Numbered from the stretch's first letter, positions 1-11,029 are shown. The stretch: 64,000 nt of DNA from Botryosphaeria dothidea (GCA_011503125.2 WWBZ02000051.1:496001-560000); one strand, 5' to 3'. A program made the numbers and translations. The notes: generated from the letters alone by a model not told the origin.

Positions 1-910
1 CGACAACAAAACCACCGTCCAGCCCTACGGCGCCGTCTTCCTGCGCACCTCCAACAGCACCGACCGCGAGCAGCAGTGGCAGATTTTCTCCATCAACGAC
101 ACCACCCTCGTCCTGCGCACCCGCGCCTCCGGCCCTTCCAACTACCTCGGCGCGGGCATCGAGCTGGGCGACACCGGTGACCTGAATGGCGGCAACACCA
201 AGCCCCTCATGGGGAACTACACCCTGCAGGATAACTCCATGTTCTGGAGCATTGGCGACTGGCCGAACGGGCTGTTTTGGTTCGAGAATGCGCAGAACGG
301 GAGTAGCTGGCATCTGAGCCATACGGGGAACGGGTACTTTGATATGAGCAGCAACATTACCGCGCCGCAGGACGAGCAGAGCTTCAAGTTCAAGGCGGTC
401 GCTGATATCAAGGATGACAAGTGGTCGACAATAGACGTAAGCCATGGGCGCAACTCCGGTTGAAGCAAACAGAGGATACTGATCGAGGAGCAGATGCCCG
501 GAGCAACAGCAACAGCCGCGCCGAAAGGCTCGAGCACGATGATCAACCCGACGTCCGAATCTTCGTCTGGAAGTGGCGGTCTATCTACCGGAGCGAAGGC
601 GGGAATCGGGGCGGCCATTGGTGGGGTTTTCCTGGTCATCGCGTTGGTAGTGGCGCTGCTGTGCATCCGGAGAAGGAGGAAGCAAAAAGCAATCCCAAAA
701 TCAACAACGGACGCACCATACGCATATACCCCGGTCCATGAGACACGAGAAGTGCAGCAGTTGGATGGGAGGAGTATCGAGCCGAGTGAAATGCCGGCAG
801 GGAAAGATGCTGCAGCTTCACCATCATGGGCGGCACCCCAGAAGGAAGCGCCGTCGGGACTGGGGCACGGCGACATGCCAGCTGAGCTACCAGGGAATCA
901 TCAGAGGTGA
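1..910 (+). CDS. Single-pass membrane glycoprotein, C-terminal part (5' end outside window)
   Basis: The reading frame is already open at base 2 and runs to 436. A 57-bp intron (437-493, GTAAGC donor, CTGAT branch site, CAG acceptor) joins in phase 0 to 494-910, ending in TGA. The visible ectodomain (about 145 residues) is rich in N-x-S/T sites and Trp/Asn-Gly turns, loosely like a ricin-type beta-trefoil. A Ser/Thr linker follows, then a Gly/Ala-rich membrane helix (GAKAGIGAAIGGVFLVIALV), an RRRRK stop-transfer cluster and a roughly 60-residue Pro/Glu-rich cytosolic tail. This architecture is common for fungal plasma-membrane or wall-sensing proteins of unknown ligand. The N-terminus and any signal peptide lie upstream. 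No specific function is claimed. Confidence 0.75.
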
Positions 911-1277
911 TGAGGATTGGAGGTTTCTTTTATAGATGTTTTGCATGATACCAAGCAGTGGACTACGGCACGATGGAATAGGGCCTTTGTAATGTAGCAT
1001 TGGTCGGCGTTCGTGTCTTCTTCTTTTCCTTTCGGCCGTCAAACTTCCACACCGAAGATAATTAACCATTTTCACATTCTTCAAAATCCAGAAGCAGGAG
1101 CTACCAGCAGGCTAGCCACGTGAATCACTTCAGCCCCCAAAGGATTCGAGGCGGTGCCACATCTGAGTCAGATGGCACGGCACAGTTGTGTAACTATACT
1201 TCAACCTCCAACACCTCTCACTTAAACCATCACCCCGTCCTCACCTCAATCTTACAACATAAACTCATCCTCAAACG
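911..1277. other. Intergenic region
   Basis: Holds the 3' flank of the membrane glycoprotein gene and the promoter of the gene starting at 1278. A pyrimidine-rich CA/CT stretch precedes that ATG, as is usual for fungal leaders. No RNA gene, repeat or convincing further ORF seen. Confidence 0.5.
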
Positions 1278-1670
1278 ATGGCCTCCACAATATCGCGCTG
1301 GCCTTCTCCGGCGGCGATTTTCCGCCTCCCGCTCTTCCGCCGCCCGACGAACCCACCTCCGCATTTCAGCCCCAGCTTTCCGAGATCGGTTCCCGCTTTC
1401 TCAACTCGGCAGACATTACTGGAGAAAAATCCGCATTCATCTCCGGAATTGAAAAATGGCGAGCAGGCGCACAAAGGTTCTGAACCCCCGACCTTTAGCT
1501 TGAAAGCGCTCGGACTCAGCAAGAACATGAGACTCGGTGTTCTTACGCTGCTTGGTATTTTTGGCACGATCGAGACGTGGTTTTATTGTCAGTGGGCACT
1601 GAGATGGTGGAGGGGTGATGGTGAGAAGGAAGCCCAGAGTTCTGGGGGTAAAGTGGAAGATGCGAAGTAG
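1278..1670 (+). CDS. Small mitochondrial-type membrane protein, unknown function
   Basis: An intronless 130-residue ORF. The N-terminal 45 residues are rich in Arg, Ser and Pro, lack acidic residues and are followed by an FSTRQ segment, which fits a mitochondrial targeting peptide. A single hydrophobic helix lies at about residues 84-106 (RLGVLTLLGIFGTIETWFYC), flanked by LSKN before it and RWW after it. The C-terminal tail is short and charged. The pattern of presequence, one helix and charged tail is that of small inner-membrane or respiratory-complex assembly proteins of fungi. I do not recognise the family, so targeting is inferred and function unassigned. Start choice: first ATG after a pyrimidine-rich leader. 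Confidence 0.7.
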   Translation: MASTISRWPSPAAIFRLPLFRRPTNPPPHFSPSFPRSVPAFSTRQTLLEKNPHSSPELKNGEQAHKGSEPPTFSLKALGLSKNMRLGVLTLLGIFGTIETWFYCQWALRWWRGDGEKEAQSSGGKVEDAK

Positions 1671-2186
1671 ACGGTGGGGCTGCGGGGAAATTGTGCTTAT
1701 TGGTTTTGTGACTATACCCATCTTACATCTCTCGTCTCTGTAATATAGCAGAGACTCCACTCGCATAGATCGTTCAAGTTTGACATGTATCAAAAGATCT
1801 CCGCTGAGCCGCAGAACAATTTTTTCTTTTCTTGTAATGCTCAGCAGGCAACAAACAAACTACCCCGCAATGGAGCACGCAATTCCAGGACGCTCTTCTG
1901 CCGGCAGATATCTGTTGCCTTCGCTGACTGAAAACTACAGTTAATAAATTTTTTTTTTTGTTCCTGGAGGCCGCGTACACTCTTACGCCATGAAGGTCAA
2001 CAGTCGCATCAGACTGGCCATATTCGTGAATGTGCGCGTCCGCTCTCCACCACCGCGGAGTGCTGCTGCCTCGCACAATTCTGCTGCCTGCCTTTGCGCT
2101 CATTACTTAACCCGGCCTCAACATGCAAGAACCACACATCGCATTCCAGGCACAACATCTTTCAGCTCCCTCTGAAAAGGCCCAAA
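1671..2186. other. Intergenic region
   Basis: 3' flank of the small membrane protein gene and promoter of the acetyltransferase gene. A T run near 1950 and a short pyrimidine-rich leader before 2187 are the only notable features. Confidence 0.5.
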
Positions 2187-2872
2187 ATGGCTTCACCTTA
2201 CTCCATTCTCCCGGTCGCACCCTCCGACCTCCCCACGATCGCCGAGTTCCTCTACTCCTCCAAGCTCAAGCTCACCATCAACCACCTCCTCTTCAAAGAC
2301 TGGCCCAACGAAGCCGCCCAGCGCCGCCAGTACACGGGCGCAGTCGAGGGCGCACTCGCAGACCCGAATACGGAAAGCTTGAAGGCGGTCGACGCGGCGT
2401 CTGGGGAGATCGTCGGCTACCTCGCCGTGACGCATAAGTCCGCGGCAGGGCCTGCAGCCGAAAACGACAAGAGTGTGCCCGAGGCGTTCAATCCGGACGT
2501 CTACCGCGCGGTGATTCGTGCTGCGGGCGAGCTGTCAAGGGAGACGGAGGGAGTTGACCACTTGAGTAATATTTCCGACCCAAATGCGGCGGGTCGAGCG
2601 TTTCTGATTGATTGGCAGAGGTGACTTATGTCTTTGTCAAGCCTTCGAGTCGCGGGCAAGGTATTGGAGCGCGGTTGGTACGGGAGGCCGTTGAAAGGGC
2701 GAAAGCTGCTGGTGTACCGCTCACTGTTTCTGTTGAGCCGGCGGCGTATGATTTCTTCGTTAGGCTTGGTTTTAAAGATACCAGGCATGTTGATTTTGAT
2801 CTGAGCAAGTGGGCTCCGCCGTACAGCGGGTTTGGGGTATTCAGATTGGCTGGAATGATTTCGTCCGACTGA
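2187..2872 (+). CDS. GNAT-family N-acetyltransferase
   Basis: Two exons, 2187-2565 and 2619-2872, encode 210 residues. The 53-bp intron has a GTAATA donor, CTGAT branch site and CAG acceptor, and the reading frame matches across it. Transfer of an acetyl group from acetyl-CoA to an amine is the family reaction. The acetyl-CoA binding motif A is clear just after the intron (V-x-P-S-S-R-G-Q-G-I-G-A-R-L). It is followed by an amphipathic helix and a YDFFVRLGFK segment, the usual motif-B substrate side. The N-terminus (SDLPTIAEFLYSSKLKLTIN) matches fungal small-molecule GNATs. The start at 2187 is preferred over an in-frame ATG at 2094 because the domain begins right after it. Substrate unknown; small amine or xenobiotic likely. 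Confidence 0.85.
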
Positions 2873-4111
2873 GAGTTGGTTGTTTGAGAACCCAGCATTT
2901 TCAGAGTCGATAACTTCATATTGAGGAATTGGCAACTCGAATGGCCAATTATGTTGGTGCTGAGATGAGTGATGGATCGCCGAGTGGAAGAAATAGTCGA
3001 AGAAAACCAGGAGTTTTTCTTAATCAGCCCGGACGCTTTCTTGAAGAAAAGCGAAGCCTGTAATATGGACTACCGAGGAGAGACTTAGGCATGCGCGGGG
3101 ACAGAAGAGAAACAGGATGATCAGAGAGAGAAAGGTCAGCGGTAAGCCGGGCCAAGGCAGAGTCCTTGCCGTGCAGTAGGCTCCGGGCCGTCTACCGCCG
3201 TCGCCGTCGCCGTCTATAGCCGTCTGCAGCGACCCACCGATAAGACCGAGCCCGCCAACAAGATTGCGTGCCACATTGAAGAAATGTCTCACAACCATAT
3301 CAGTGCGCAAGGAATGGCCAAGAAAACACGATGAGATATTTAAGCAGCCGAAGTCGGCGTTGCATTATCTAATGTGAAGTCATGATTGGATCGTTCTCTG
3401 TTGCCCGCGAACCGTGTCACTTCGTATGGCCTGTGGGCCGAGTCACTTCAAAGAGCTCGGGACTTGCACAGCGGGCCGAGCCATGCGGGGACACACCGAT
3501 GACCTCGGCTTGGCCATCCAATTGTTGCAGCATACCTTGATTCTTTTATGTTAGTGTGCTTCTTCATGCTGAATTCCTGGTCATGATCTATCGCGTGAAT
3601 CCTCTCTTCAGTGTGGCTGGTTTCATTATCATTTCTGAGCGATGAAATGCAGAATAACGTACAGCACCACACATACTGGCCGGTAATCGACATACTTGGC
3701 AGAGTGAAATGCAGGGGAGGCCAATCAGTCCGAAGATCACACCGGAACCAACGGCTAGCTCCTTGTCGAACACGCCGATGAGCGCGCCGTCTTACGCTGT
3801 ACCTCAGACATGCATGCTCCAGTTCCCGATATCGCGTACGTTCCAGCCAATTCAAATTTGAATAGGTATAACTCTGACTTTGCAGATTCATGACTCACTG
3901 CTGACCAACCGGTATCGCATCTTTTTAAAGATTATTTAATGGCCGCGCGCTGTCTAGCGTTCGGGAAATTCCGCCTCCGAGCAAGAAGTCCATTTCGTGT
4001 TTTGGCATCAGTCGTTCTTACAAGGAATGCAGACAGAAAGAGTAGACCTCGAGACACTGCAGACCATTCGTTTTCTCCATTCATGTTCATTCAATTCTGT
4101 ATTGAAACACA
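2873..4111. other. Long intergenic region
   Basis: About 1.24 kb without a supportable gene. A GCCGTC-type trinucleotide run sits near 3195-3220. Short minus-strand ORFs here show no domain signature, signal peptide or splice-consistent extension. The right part is the promoter of the MFS gene. Confidence 0.5.
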
Positions 4112-5789
4112 ATGGATATTTCTATCCAGTCTCCGGAGACTACCGCTGCTCCAGGTTGTGATGCTCTCATGAAACAGAAGAGCCGGGATGCTCGTGATAG
4201 CATAAAGCCTTCACCTCAACCCGAGTCAAAGTATCCAGTGGCTGTCGTTAGTGATGATTCCCATATGGATCACACGCCAGCTGCATCGTCGGCATCTGCG
4301 GATGAGCCACCAGATGGTGGTGTCAAGGCCTGGCTACAGGTACGTGCCACATGGACTCCGCCTTGCAATGATGAGCGCCCTTTACACGAAATCATCCGTT
4401 ATGCCACGCGTGTCTAGTCAAAGACAGTAGAGACGGTCCAACTTACCAGAACACAGGTATTCGCTGCCCATGTGGTACTCATATGCATCTGGGGGTACCT
4501 GAATTCGTTCGGCATATTCCAAGCCTACTACGAGAGCGAATATAACCTCCCACCCTCCACCGTCTCATGGATCGTGTCGGTCCAGATTTTCATCCTCAAC
4601 CTACTTTCTAGCGTCTCCGGCCGCCTTTTCGACGCGGGCTACTACCGATCAACTGTAATCACGGGTATGTTCCTCGAGGTTCTCGCCATCTTCACAACAT
4701 CTGTCAGCACACGATATTGGCAGATCTTCTTATCACAAGGTTTATGCGGCGGGACTGGTATCAGCCTCGTGTGGTGCCCAACCGTGAGCTTGGTGTCAAC
4801 GTACTTTGTGAAGCGGCGCGCACTCGCCATTTCATTGGTACTATGTGGCTCGAGCCTCGGTGGTGTCATATTTCCCGCCGTGTTTCAACAACTCATTCCC
4901 CGCATCGGCTTTCGTTGGACGGTGCGTGTCATTGGATTCATCATAATGGCTCTCTACGCTCTGGTGCTCTCCTTGACGCGCACTAGGACTGCGCCCAGAG
5001 CGTCTGGTCCATTCCTTGATTTGAAGTCGTTCAAGGAGCCTTGTAAGTGTTGAGGACTTGTCTATTCAAACTTTCCCCAGTGATCTCTTTACCTGATGGA
5101 AAGCGTGTGCTGATATTGAGATAGCTTACTCACTATTCACGGTCGGCACATTTGCCATGATTTGGGGTGTATACAACGCGTTCTTCTACGTACGTACTAC
5201 CATCGAGCCCTTTCATTAGTCTCCATCCCTTTTCAACCGTCCACAGGTAAACTCCTTTGCCCGTGACATCGCCGGAATCGACACATCTCAATCGTCCATC
5301 CTCCTGTACCTCATGAACGGCGGCGCAATCGCCGGCCGTCTCATGCCCTCCATCGTCGCAGACTGCTTCTTCGGCTCGCTCAACACATACGTCTTCCTCA
5401 CCGCCATCGCTGGCACGATCATGTTCTGCTGGTCTGTCGTGGACTCGTGGTCCGGCCTCATGATCTGGGCCGCCTTCTACGGCTTCTTCGGCTCCGGAGT
5501 GCAGGGGCTTTTCACTGCTGCGTTAGCGGGTCTGACTACGGACTTGCAAAAGATGGGGATCAGAATTGGGATGGTGTTGAGTATTGGTAGCTTTGCTGCG
5601 CTGACGGGGAGTCCGCTTGCGGGTTCGCTCATAGAGAGGAATGGCGGGGACTACTTCAATATGCAGGTCTTTGGGGGAAGTTGCCTTCTTGTGGCAGCTG
5701 GAGTAAATACCATGGCCGCGCTTGCCGGGAAAGGGTTCTTTTTTGCAAGGTTGCAGAAGCACGGAAAGAGCGGCGAGGGCGGAGCTTGA
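4112..5789 (+). CDS. MFS monocarboxylate-transporter-like carrier
   Basis: Four exons (4112-4339, 4457-5042, 5125-5189, 5247-5789) encode 473 residues; all junctions keep frame. The hydrophilic N-terminus of about 70 residues ends in PPDGGVKAWLQ, the signature that opens MCT/SLC16-like fungal carriers (MCH group, solute:cation symport type). The conserved NSFGIFQAYY segment lies in TM1, G-R-L-F-D-x-G in the TM2-3 loop, and a second six-helix bundle starts at YSLFTVGTFAMIWG. Twelve membrane helices can be placed. Expected location is the plasma membrane or vacuole; the substrate could be a monocarboxylate, nicotinate-type compound or a secondary metabolite. It stands alone with no biosynthetic neighbours in the first 6 kb, so the context gives no substrate. 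Confidence 0.9.
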
Positions 5790-6037
5790 GAGGTAGCACG
5801 CACTTCTCTGCGAAACTGGGATGTAATCACCAGTGAATGGGTGCTAACGGTGATCTGCTTGCGGATTGTTTGCATGGAGCGTGAAATATACAGCAATACC
5901 AAAACATCTTTACGATTGCCTAATGAGTCTTCGTTTTTCAAGTGTTCGCATGGAAGCCAGAGTAATCGAAGTGGAATAAAGAATTTACCTGCATCCTGAA
6001 CCCCTCGTCAATCTCTTTGGTCCCCCGGGTTTTCTTT

Positions 6038-6442
6038 TTAATAAGTGACATAGTCATCGTCCATTTGGGGGGGAAGTACTACATGTTCGTAGAATTTCTG
6101 ACGAAAACCGCCGTTGCTGAGTTGAAAGTCGTAAGTGTCTGATGCTGGGTGTGTGTACTTGCCGACGGCTTTCGCAAAGTTAGACGTTTCATGATCCTGA
6201 ATTTCACGCGTCAGACGGTCTGAGATCAAGTAGAGCGTAAGGGAATTCGGCTGTCTGTTAGTATCCAAGTCATCGCCGACCTGAAAGTGCTCTAGCGGCT
6301 GCCCTTGGGAGAGTTCTAGTAGAGCCACACCAAGAGAAAAGAGCCATTCATTTCTACCTAGACAAGACTTTTGTCTGGGATGAATATTCGGAGCAGCATC
6401 AGCCTGGAAGCACCTACTAATGTAAAGCTGTCCACTTCCCAC
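6038..6442 (-). pseudogene. DUF7580/HeLo-type protein, C-terminal fragment
   Basis: A 134-codon minus-strand ORF matches the C-terminal end of fungal DUF7580 (prion-inhibition/HeLo-associated, kinase-like) proteins. It has the RNEWLFSLGVALLELS block, then L-T-x-Y-L-I-S-D-R-L, an EIQDHE helix, and the FRQKFYEHVVLP ending. Full-length relatives are several hundred residues longer. Nothing equivalent is found upstream on the minus strand (6443-6600), where the DNA turns into a degenerate AT-rich tract. The ORF therefore looks like a truncated relic rather than a small gene. Family recognition is from pattern memory and moderately sure. Confidence 0.55.
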
Positions 6443-6569
6443 GTTACTGTCGTAGTAATGTTTATCCTAGTGCGCTGCCCTGTTACGGCGCAGCCTCCAC
6501 AGGTTGAGGAAGTTGGGGATCAGCCCCTCAGGGAACGACAGAAGTCGGAGTCCTAAGGATCCGAGGTCA

Positions 6570-7356
6570 CGTGACCACTGCGATTAGTTAGACCTACCCG
6601 CTTATTCGCCAAGATAAATAAGCAAATAAGCCCTCTAAGCGCTTCCGCTTAGATACTCTACTAGGCTTAGAAAGAATAGTAGTTAAGCGTAATATATCTA
6701 CTAAGTATATAGATTAAAGATGTGATGGCTTGTATCCGGTGCACTCGCGGAAATACAGTGGCATTCTATCTACGAGAAGACTAAGCTAAAGAGAAAAGGA
6801 AGAAAGGTTTAAGCAAGATAGCGCTGCTTATATATCTCTCCAGAGTTCCTTTTACTGGTAACGAGTTGCAGGGTTTTCTTATTGAGCTTCAGGGTCCTCT
6901 CGACCCAAGGTCTCGCCGCAGGATCCATCCAAGGCACCTTCAGGGTTCAAACCGTAACAAAAGATACTCTTTTACGTATATATAAACTATACTTCTTAAA
7001 TAGGTTTAACCTTCGTAGTTAACTTCGTTATAGAATTTAGACTCTATTAGTAATAAGGCCTTCGCACGTAGTACTTAGTCTTTAGTCGTCTACTCGTTCC
7101 TCGCGTACCTCTTCTTATACCCACTTAAGGAAAACCCCTCGATAGGTTTTCTCCCTCTTTGGTGTTTGGATCCTTAGAGGTAGAGGCCCGCTCGTTACAT
7201 GCCCCTTCTAATTTAGTCTTTCCCGTTCGGGTAGATATTATATCCCTCTCGCTAGACCACCCCGACCACCTGAAACGTCTATAATTAACCCATCTTACCC
7301 TGTTTCTTATTTTCTCTTTTTCACACCCTTAATCACCCTTACACTCGTTGAGACTT
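6570..7356. repeat. AT-rich degenerate repeat tract
   Basis: Composition shifts to TA-rich sequence full of TAG/TAA triplets in all frames (for example CTAGGCTTAG, TAAGTATATAG), unlike the flanking genes. This resembles the RIP-mutated LINE at 11-16 kb but no coding homology remains. Likely a decayed transposon; family not identifiable. Confidence 0.5.
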
Positions 7357-7520
7357 GATGGAAAATGAGCTCAATCACCTCTGTTATCTGTTATTGGATA
7401 GTATATTAGCTTAGTCAATCATTCTGAGACGTCTTGGGGATCAACACCATGAGCGCCTCGGCAACCAGGCAATTAAGTCATTCATTCATCAATTCCGACC
7501 GATCAAATGCAAATTCCATC
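7357..7520 (+). repeat. Dispersed repeat copy A
   Basis: About 160 bp here are roughly 93% identical, by eye, to the reverse complement of about 37785-37946. The block begins GATGGAAAATGAGCTCAATC and ends near the shared CCGACCGATCAA. Several of the differences are C/T or G/A, as expected of transition decay. Unique sequence flanks both copies, so this is a dispersed repeat, probably a transposon fragment. Confidence 0.75.
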
Positions 7521-7590
7521 AAGACTACTTTATTAGTGCTTCTGCATTGTCAGCTCAGCTATGCCCCTATCTACCAACTTAGAGATGATT

Positions 7591-7726
7591 TGTTGGAAAT
7601 TGGGTTGAGTGGATCATGAGTTGGATTGATGGCATGTCTCATGAGAGGGGTATGAGAGGGTGCCTGCTATATAGACTATTTGACGCTAAACCTAATTCGG
7701 AGCATTCTGAGACGATATTTCCAACA
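7591..7726. mobile_element. Solo LTR-like element, copy 1 (136 bp)
   Basis: Starts TGTTGGAAAT and ends ATATTTCCAACA, the TG...CA inverted termini of LTR retrotransposons (Ty1/copia-like). It is flanked on both sides by the 5-bp direct repeat TGATT (7586-7590 and 7727-7731). It is the same length as copy 2 at 8043-8178 and near-identical over its 3' 80 bp. No internal retrotransposon sequence adjoins it, so a solo LTR (or a tiny non-autonomous element) is the best reading. A CTATATAGAC motif inside could be the LTR promoter. Confidence 0.8.
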
Positions 7727-8042
7727 TGATTTTGCTACTCACGACAATGAATTTCAAATACACATCACGCTATTAACAGCTGATTGGGAAATAATCTCTT
7801 GTATGTGCAACCTCTCCTTCCAGCCTCTTCGGATAGCCAGTAGTCTCTCAATCAATGTTCACCCCAAAAGTCCAACACTATCCATCCGTCGAATCAGCAG
7901 GGTATTCCGTTTCCGCCCACGCTCGCAGCCAGTGTGCCTGTGCTACGCCATCTCTCCTTCTCCGGTAGAGTGACGACTCCTTCATGCGACGCTATCCTGC
8001 GGTTTTTGCTAGACACGTTCCTTTAGAGCTTGACTGCGACCT

Positions 8043-8178
8043 TGTTGGAAATTGAGTTGATTTGATTATTGTCTGGTTTGTTGGCATGTCCCATGAGAGG
8101 GGTATGAGAGGGTGCCTGCTATATAGACTATTTGACGCTAAACCCAATGCGGAGCATTCTGAGACTATATTTCCAACA
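8043..8178. mobile_element. Solo LTR-like element, copy 2 (136 bp)
   Basis: Same termini (TGTTGGAAAT...TATTTCCAACA), same length and same orientation as copy 1, but flanked by a different 5-bp duplication, GACCT (8038-8042 and 8179-8183). Different target duplications show that the two are independent insertions and not the two LTRs of one element, even though only 316 bp separate them. Divergence is concentrated in the first 55 bp. Confidence 0.8.
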
Positions 8179-8183
8179 GACCT

Positions 8184-9363
8184 CCTATACGGCTTACCGT
8201 TCCTCCTTTTGCTACGGCATGCTGGGGAGAACACAGCCTACTGAGAAATAATTCCTTTAAAGCTTGCCCTTCCGGAAATCTTCCTATCTTTCTCTATGTT
8301 GTTTATATCTCGTTTGTTCCGTCATGTTTCTCTGTTACCTGGTTTGCCTCGGCGATCCAATGCATGGAAAGAGCCAGCAGACACCTGCCAGGCATATATA
8401 ATATTACTACATCAATCAGTCTAGCACTGCTGTATCAGGTACTACCGGCTTAGCATTAAAATGACAAGGTTTCTAAATCCCTCATCAATAAGGTACCCGC
8501 ATTTATATTACTTGAGCAGGCCCGATCGGGACTGGCGGTGCCGCATACGAGACTCTCACTCCATTGAAGCTAATGTCAGGAAGATACGGCTTCGCCGGCA
8601 TATTATGCAGACCTGATCAGGAGCCTACTATTGGGCTCACGTCGCGAAGAAAATGTCTGCTAGTCCGTATGTCTTAAATGATTCATACCACAGCGCTTCC
8701 GAGGATCAGGTGTCGCAGAGCGGATTTTGAAGGATGTACCCAAATTTACTTTCTTTTCTCTCTCCCTTACAGAAAGCGGACGTAACTGCTACCGAACCTG
8801 GAAGACGGAGGGGACAACGGACTGGACGGACTCGAAACTTCGAACACAGCGCTCAAGGGATCACCTCCCTTCTGGTCATTCCTTACGCATGCAGACCTTT
8901 GGGATAAGCAACAGTGCGGAGTATCGGGCATTAATTTCAATTTTGCTTTCAACCGCTGTTAGGGGGTTGGATCCGGTGAAACACTAGAGCGTCAGAAAGC
9001 CACTCATGTCCCTACGTAGCAGAGCCAACAAAAGCAAGGAAAGTACATAATTATAGTTACCGTTAAAGTTTGAAGGGGAAGCAAAGTTATCAGCAATAAG
9101 CTGAATTCAACATTTCCCTCTAGTAGGCATTCAATAAGTGTGCTTATTTACATTGATTGTGACATAACCGAGGAAACGATAAACCAATGACTAAATATCA
9201 AGCTATAGGGGGAGAGTGATGAAATAATCATTATGTAGCTTAAGGAAACAATAACTAGGCGAATAAAGGACGAAGTCATTAACAACTAAGATAGTTCAAT
9301 AATAAGAACTTGGCCAAGAGGTCCTCCGATAGCCACAATTTTACCCTTAGTAGCAAGGCAGAA
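8184..9363. other. Intergenic region
   Basis: About 1.2 kb downstream of the NLR gene's 3' end. Short ORFs on both strands have no recognisable content. No gene supported. Confidence 0.5.
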
Positions 9364-10980
9364 TTACCGATACTCTAGAGGAACATAGAAGATCCTCAAG
9401 CCATTCTGAATCACCCAGCATCCATCCGTATCGGAGGGGTGGAATAGGCCTGGTGTACCTCCATCGGGCAGAAATGGTTCAACATTGAGTTCTTGAGAAT
9501 GACCGTGGGATCCCTGCTGGATGCATCTTGTTCTGATCTCCCATACTCGTGCCGTTCCATCCTCCGATATGTAAGTTAGCTTGGTCCCATCAGGAAAAAA
9601 CTCCACGCTTCGAATAGGCTCAGTATGCTCTGTAAGAGTCTTTTCGGTTTGTCCTGTCGTGATGTTCCATAGTCGCACAGTGTTGTCCCCTGAGCCTGAT
9701 GCTAGTTTGGTCCCATCAGGAGAAAATGCCACGCTTCGAACCCACTTGGAATGTCCCCTTAGAGCTTTGTCGACCCGACCCGTCTTAATATCCCATAGTC
9801 GCACAGTCTGGTCCCACGAGCCTGATGCTAGTTTGGTCCCATCAGGAGAGAATGCTAAGCTGCTCACTCGTTTGCAATGGCCCTTCATTTTTTCCTCCTT
9901 GTGTCCTGTCTTGACGTCCCACAAGCGAACAGTCTTGTCCCAAGACCCTGACGCCAGCTTCATCTCTTTGGGAGAGATTGCCAAGCAGCTCACTCTATGA
10001 GAATGCCCCTTTAACTTCTGCTCGACCTGTCTATTTTCAATATCGTATACCTTGATGAGCTTATCCCACGATCCTGATATTATCTTTTGGGCGTCAGTTG
10101 AAAATAAAAGGCTGCTGACTGGATCTGAATAGCAACAAGTTTGCTCAGCTGTTCCAGTTACAGCATCCCACAACCATAGTCTTTTGTCACTTACGTACGC
10201 CAATTTACACCCATCAGGCGAGAATGCTAAGATGCTTTTGCATTGAGGGATTGGAAGCTTTTTCTTAACGCTGCCTGTCGTGACGTCCCATATCTGCACA
10301 GTCTTGTTCTCCAATACCAACGCCAGCGTACTGCCGTCGGAGGAAAAAGTGATGCTTCTGATGTTGTCCAGTTGGCTTGTGAATGTGTGTTCGGTGTGGT
10401 TTGTTGTAAAGTTTTGTATCAGAATAGTGCCGTCCTTCGACCCCGTCGCTAGCTTGCAACCATCGAGCGAGAATACTAGGTTGCTTCGGCATTGAGGGAT
10501 GTCATGTTCTTGCTCAATGTCCCCGGTCGTAACGTTCCATATTTGCATGGTATTATGCATGTTTGATACTGACGCCAACTTACCACTGTCGGGGGAAAAC
10601 ACAATATCTTCGATACTGTCGAGTCGGCCTTTAAGTGTGCGTTCGATATGACCGGCTGTAGAGTTCCGTATCAGCAGAGTACCATCCTTCAATCCGGACG
10701 CCAGCTTTCTCCCATCTTTGGAAAAGGTTAAGCTGTAGATTTGATCTGGAGTCTCGAGTATCTGCAGCAAAGAAGTCCAATTCTTCTGCACTTTTGGTGG
10801 CTTTCGGACGTAACAACTCATGTTTGTCTCGAATTTTCTTCGGATTAAACTCTCTTCTGGTGTGAATAGAAGAGCTGAGAAATAAGTTTGCAGAGGGGCC
10901 TCTTCGATCATTGGTCGGCTGTAGAGACAGAATCGTTTGGCGTCGTAGAGCAATGCTTGTAGATGACGACTTTCATCGGT
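9364..10980 (-). CDS. WD40-repeat exon of the NLR
   Basis: The last exon of the NLR is open for 538 codons (TAG/TGA-free) and ends in TAA. Its first residues (TDESRHLQALLYDAKRF) match the conserved NACHT-WD40 linker of the family. About ten WD40 units of some 42 residues follow from about residue 75. Units 7-9 are nearly identical (KLASGSWDKTVRLWD, KLASGSWDQTVRLWD, KLASGSGDNTVRLWN), while units 1-6 and 10 are degenerate. At DNA level a stretch of about 31 bases is shared exactly between copies near 9700 and 9820. In relatives such repeats form the ligand-sensing propeller. It is listed separately because it remains intact although the rest of the gene is damaged. Confidence 0.85.
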   Translation of the reverse strand, partial: TDESRHLQALLYDAKRFCLYSRPMIEEAPLQTYFSALLFTPEESLIRRKFETNMSCYVRKPPKVQKNWTSLLQILETPDQIYSLTFSKDGRKLASGLKDGTLLIRNSTAGHIERTLKGRLDSIEDIVFSPDSGKLASVSNMHNTMQIWNVTTGDIEQEHDIPQCRSNLVFSLDGCKLATGSKDGTILIQNFTTNHTEHTFTSQLDNIRSITFSSDGSTLALVLENKTVQIWDVTTGSVKKKLPIPQCKSILAFSPDGCKLAYVSDKRLWLWDAVTGTAEQTCCYSDPVSSLLFSTDAQKIISGSWDKLIKVYDIENRQVEQKLKGHSHRVSCLAISPKEMKLASGSWDKTVRLWDVKTGHKEEKMKGHCKRVSSLAFSPDGTKLASGSWDQTVRLWDIKTGRVDKALRGHSKWVRSVAFSPDGTKLASGSGDNTVRLWNITTGQTEKTLTEHTEPIRSVEFFPDGTKLTYISEDGTARVWEIRTRCIQQGSHGHSQELNVEPFLPDGGTPGLFHPSDTDGCWVIQNGLRIFYVPLEYR

Positions 10981-11015
10981 CTGGTAGAATGGTTGGTTGA
11001 AAGTTTCGAGTTCTC

Positions 11016-11029
11016 ATGGGAGATACTTA
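11016..11029. repeat. Target-site duplication, left copy
   Basis: ATGGGAGATACTTA, identical to 16170-16183, at the 3' (minus-strand) end of the LINE. The repeat lies inside the NLR intron. Confidence 0.9.

Noticed and set aside
7591..8178. One LTR retrotransposon with two LTRs and a short interior
   Set aside because: Each copy has its own different 5-bp target duplication, so they are separate insertions.
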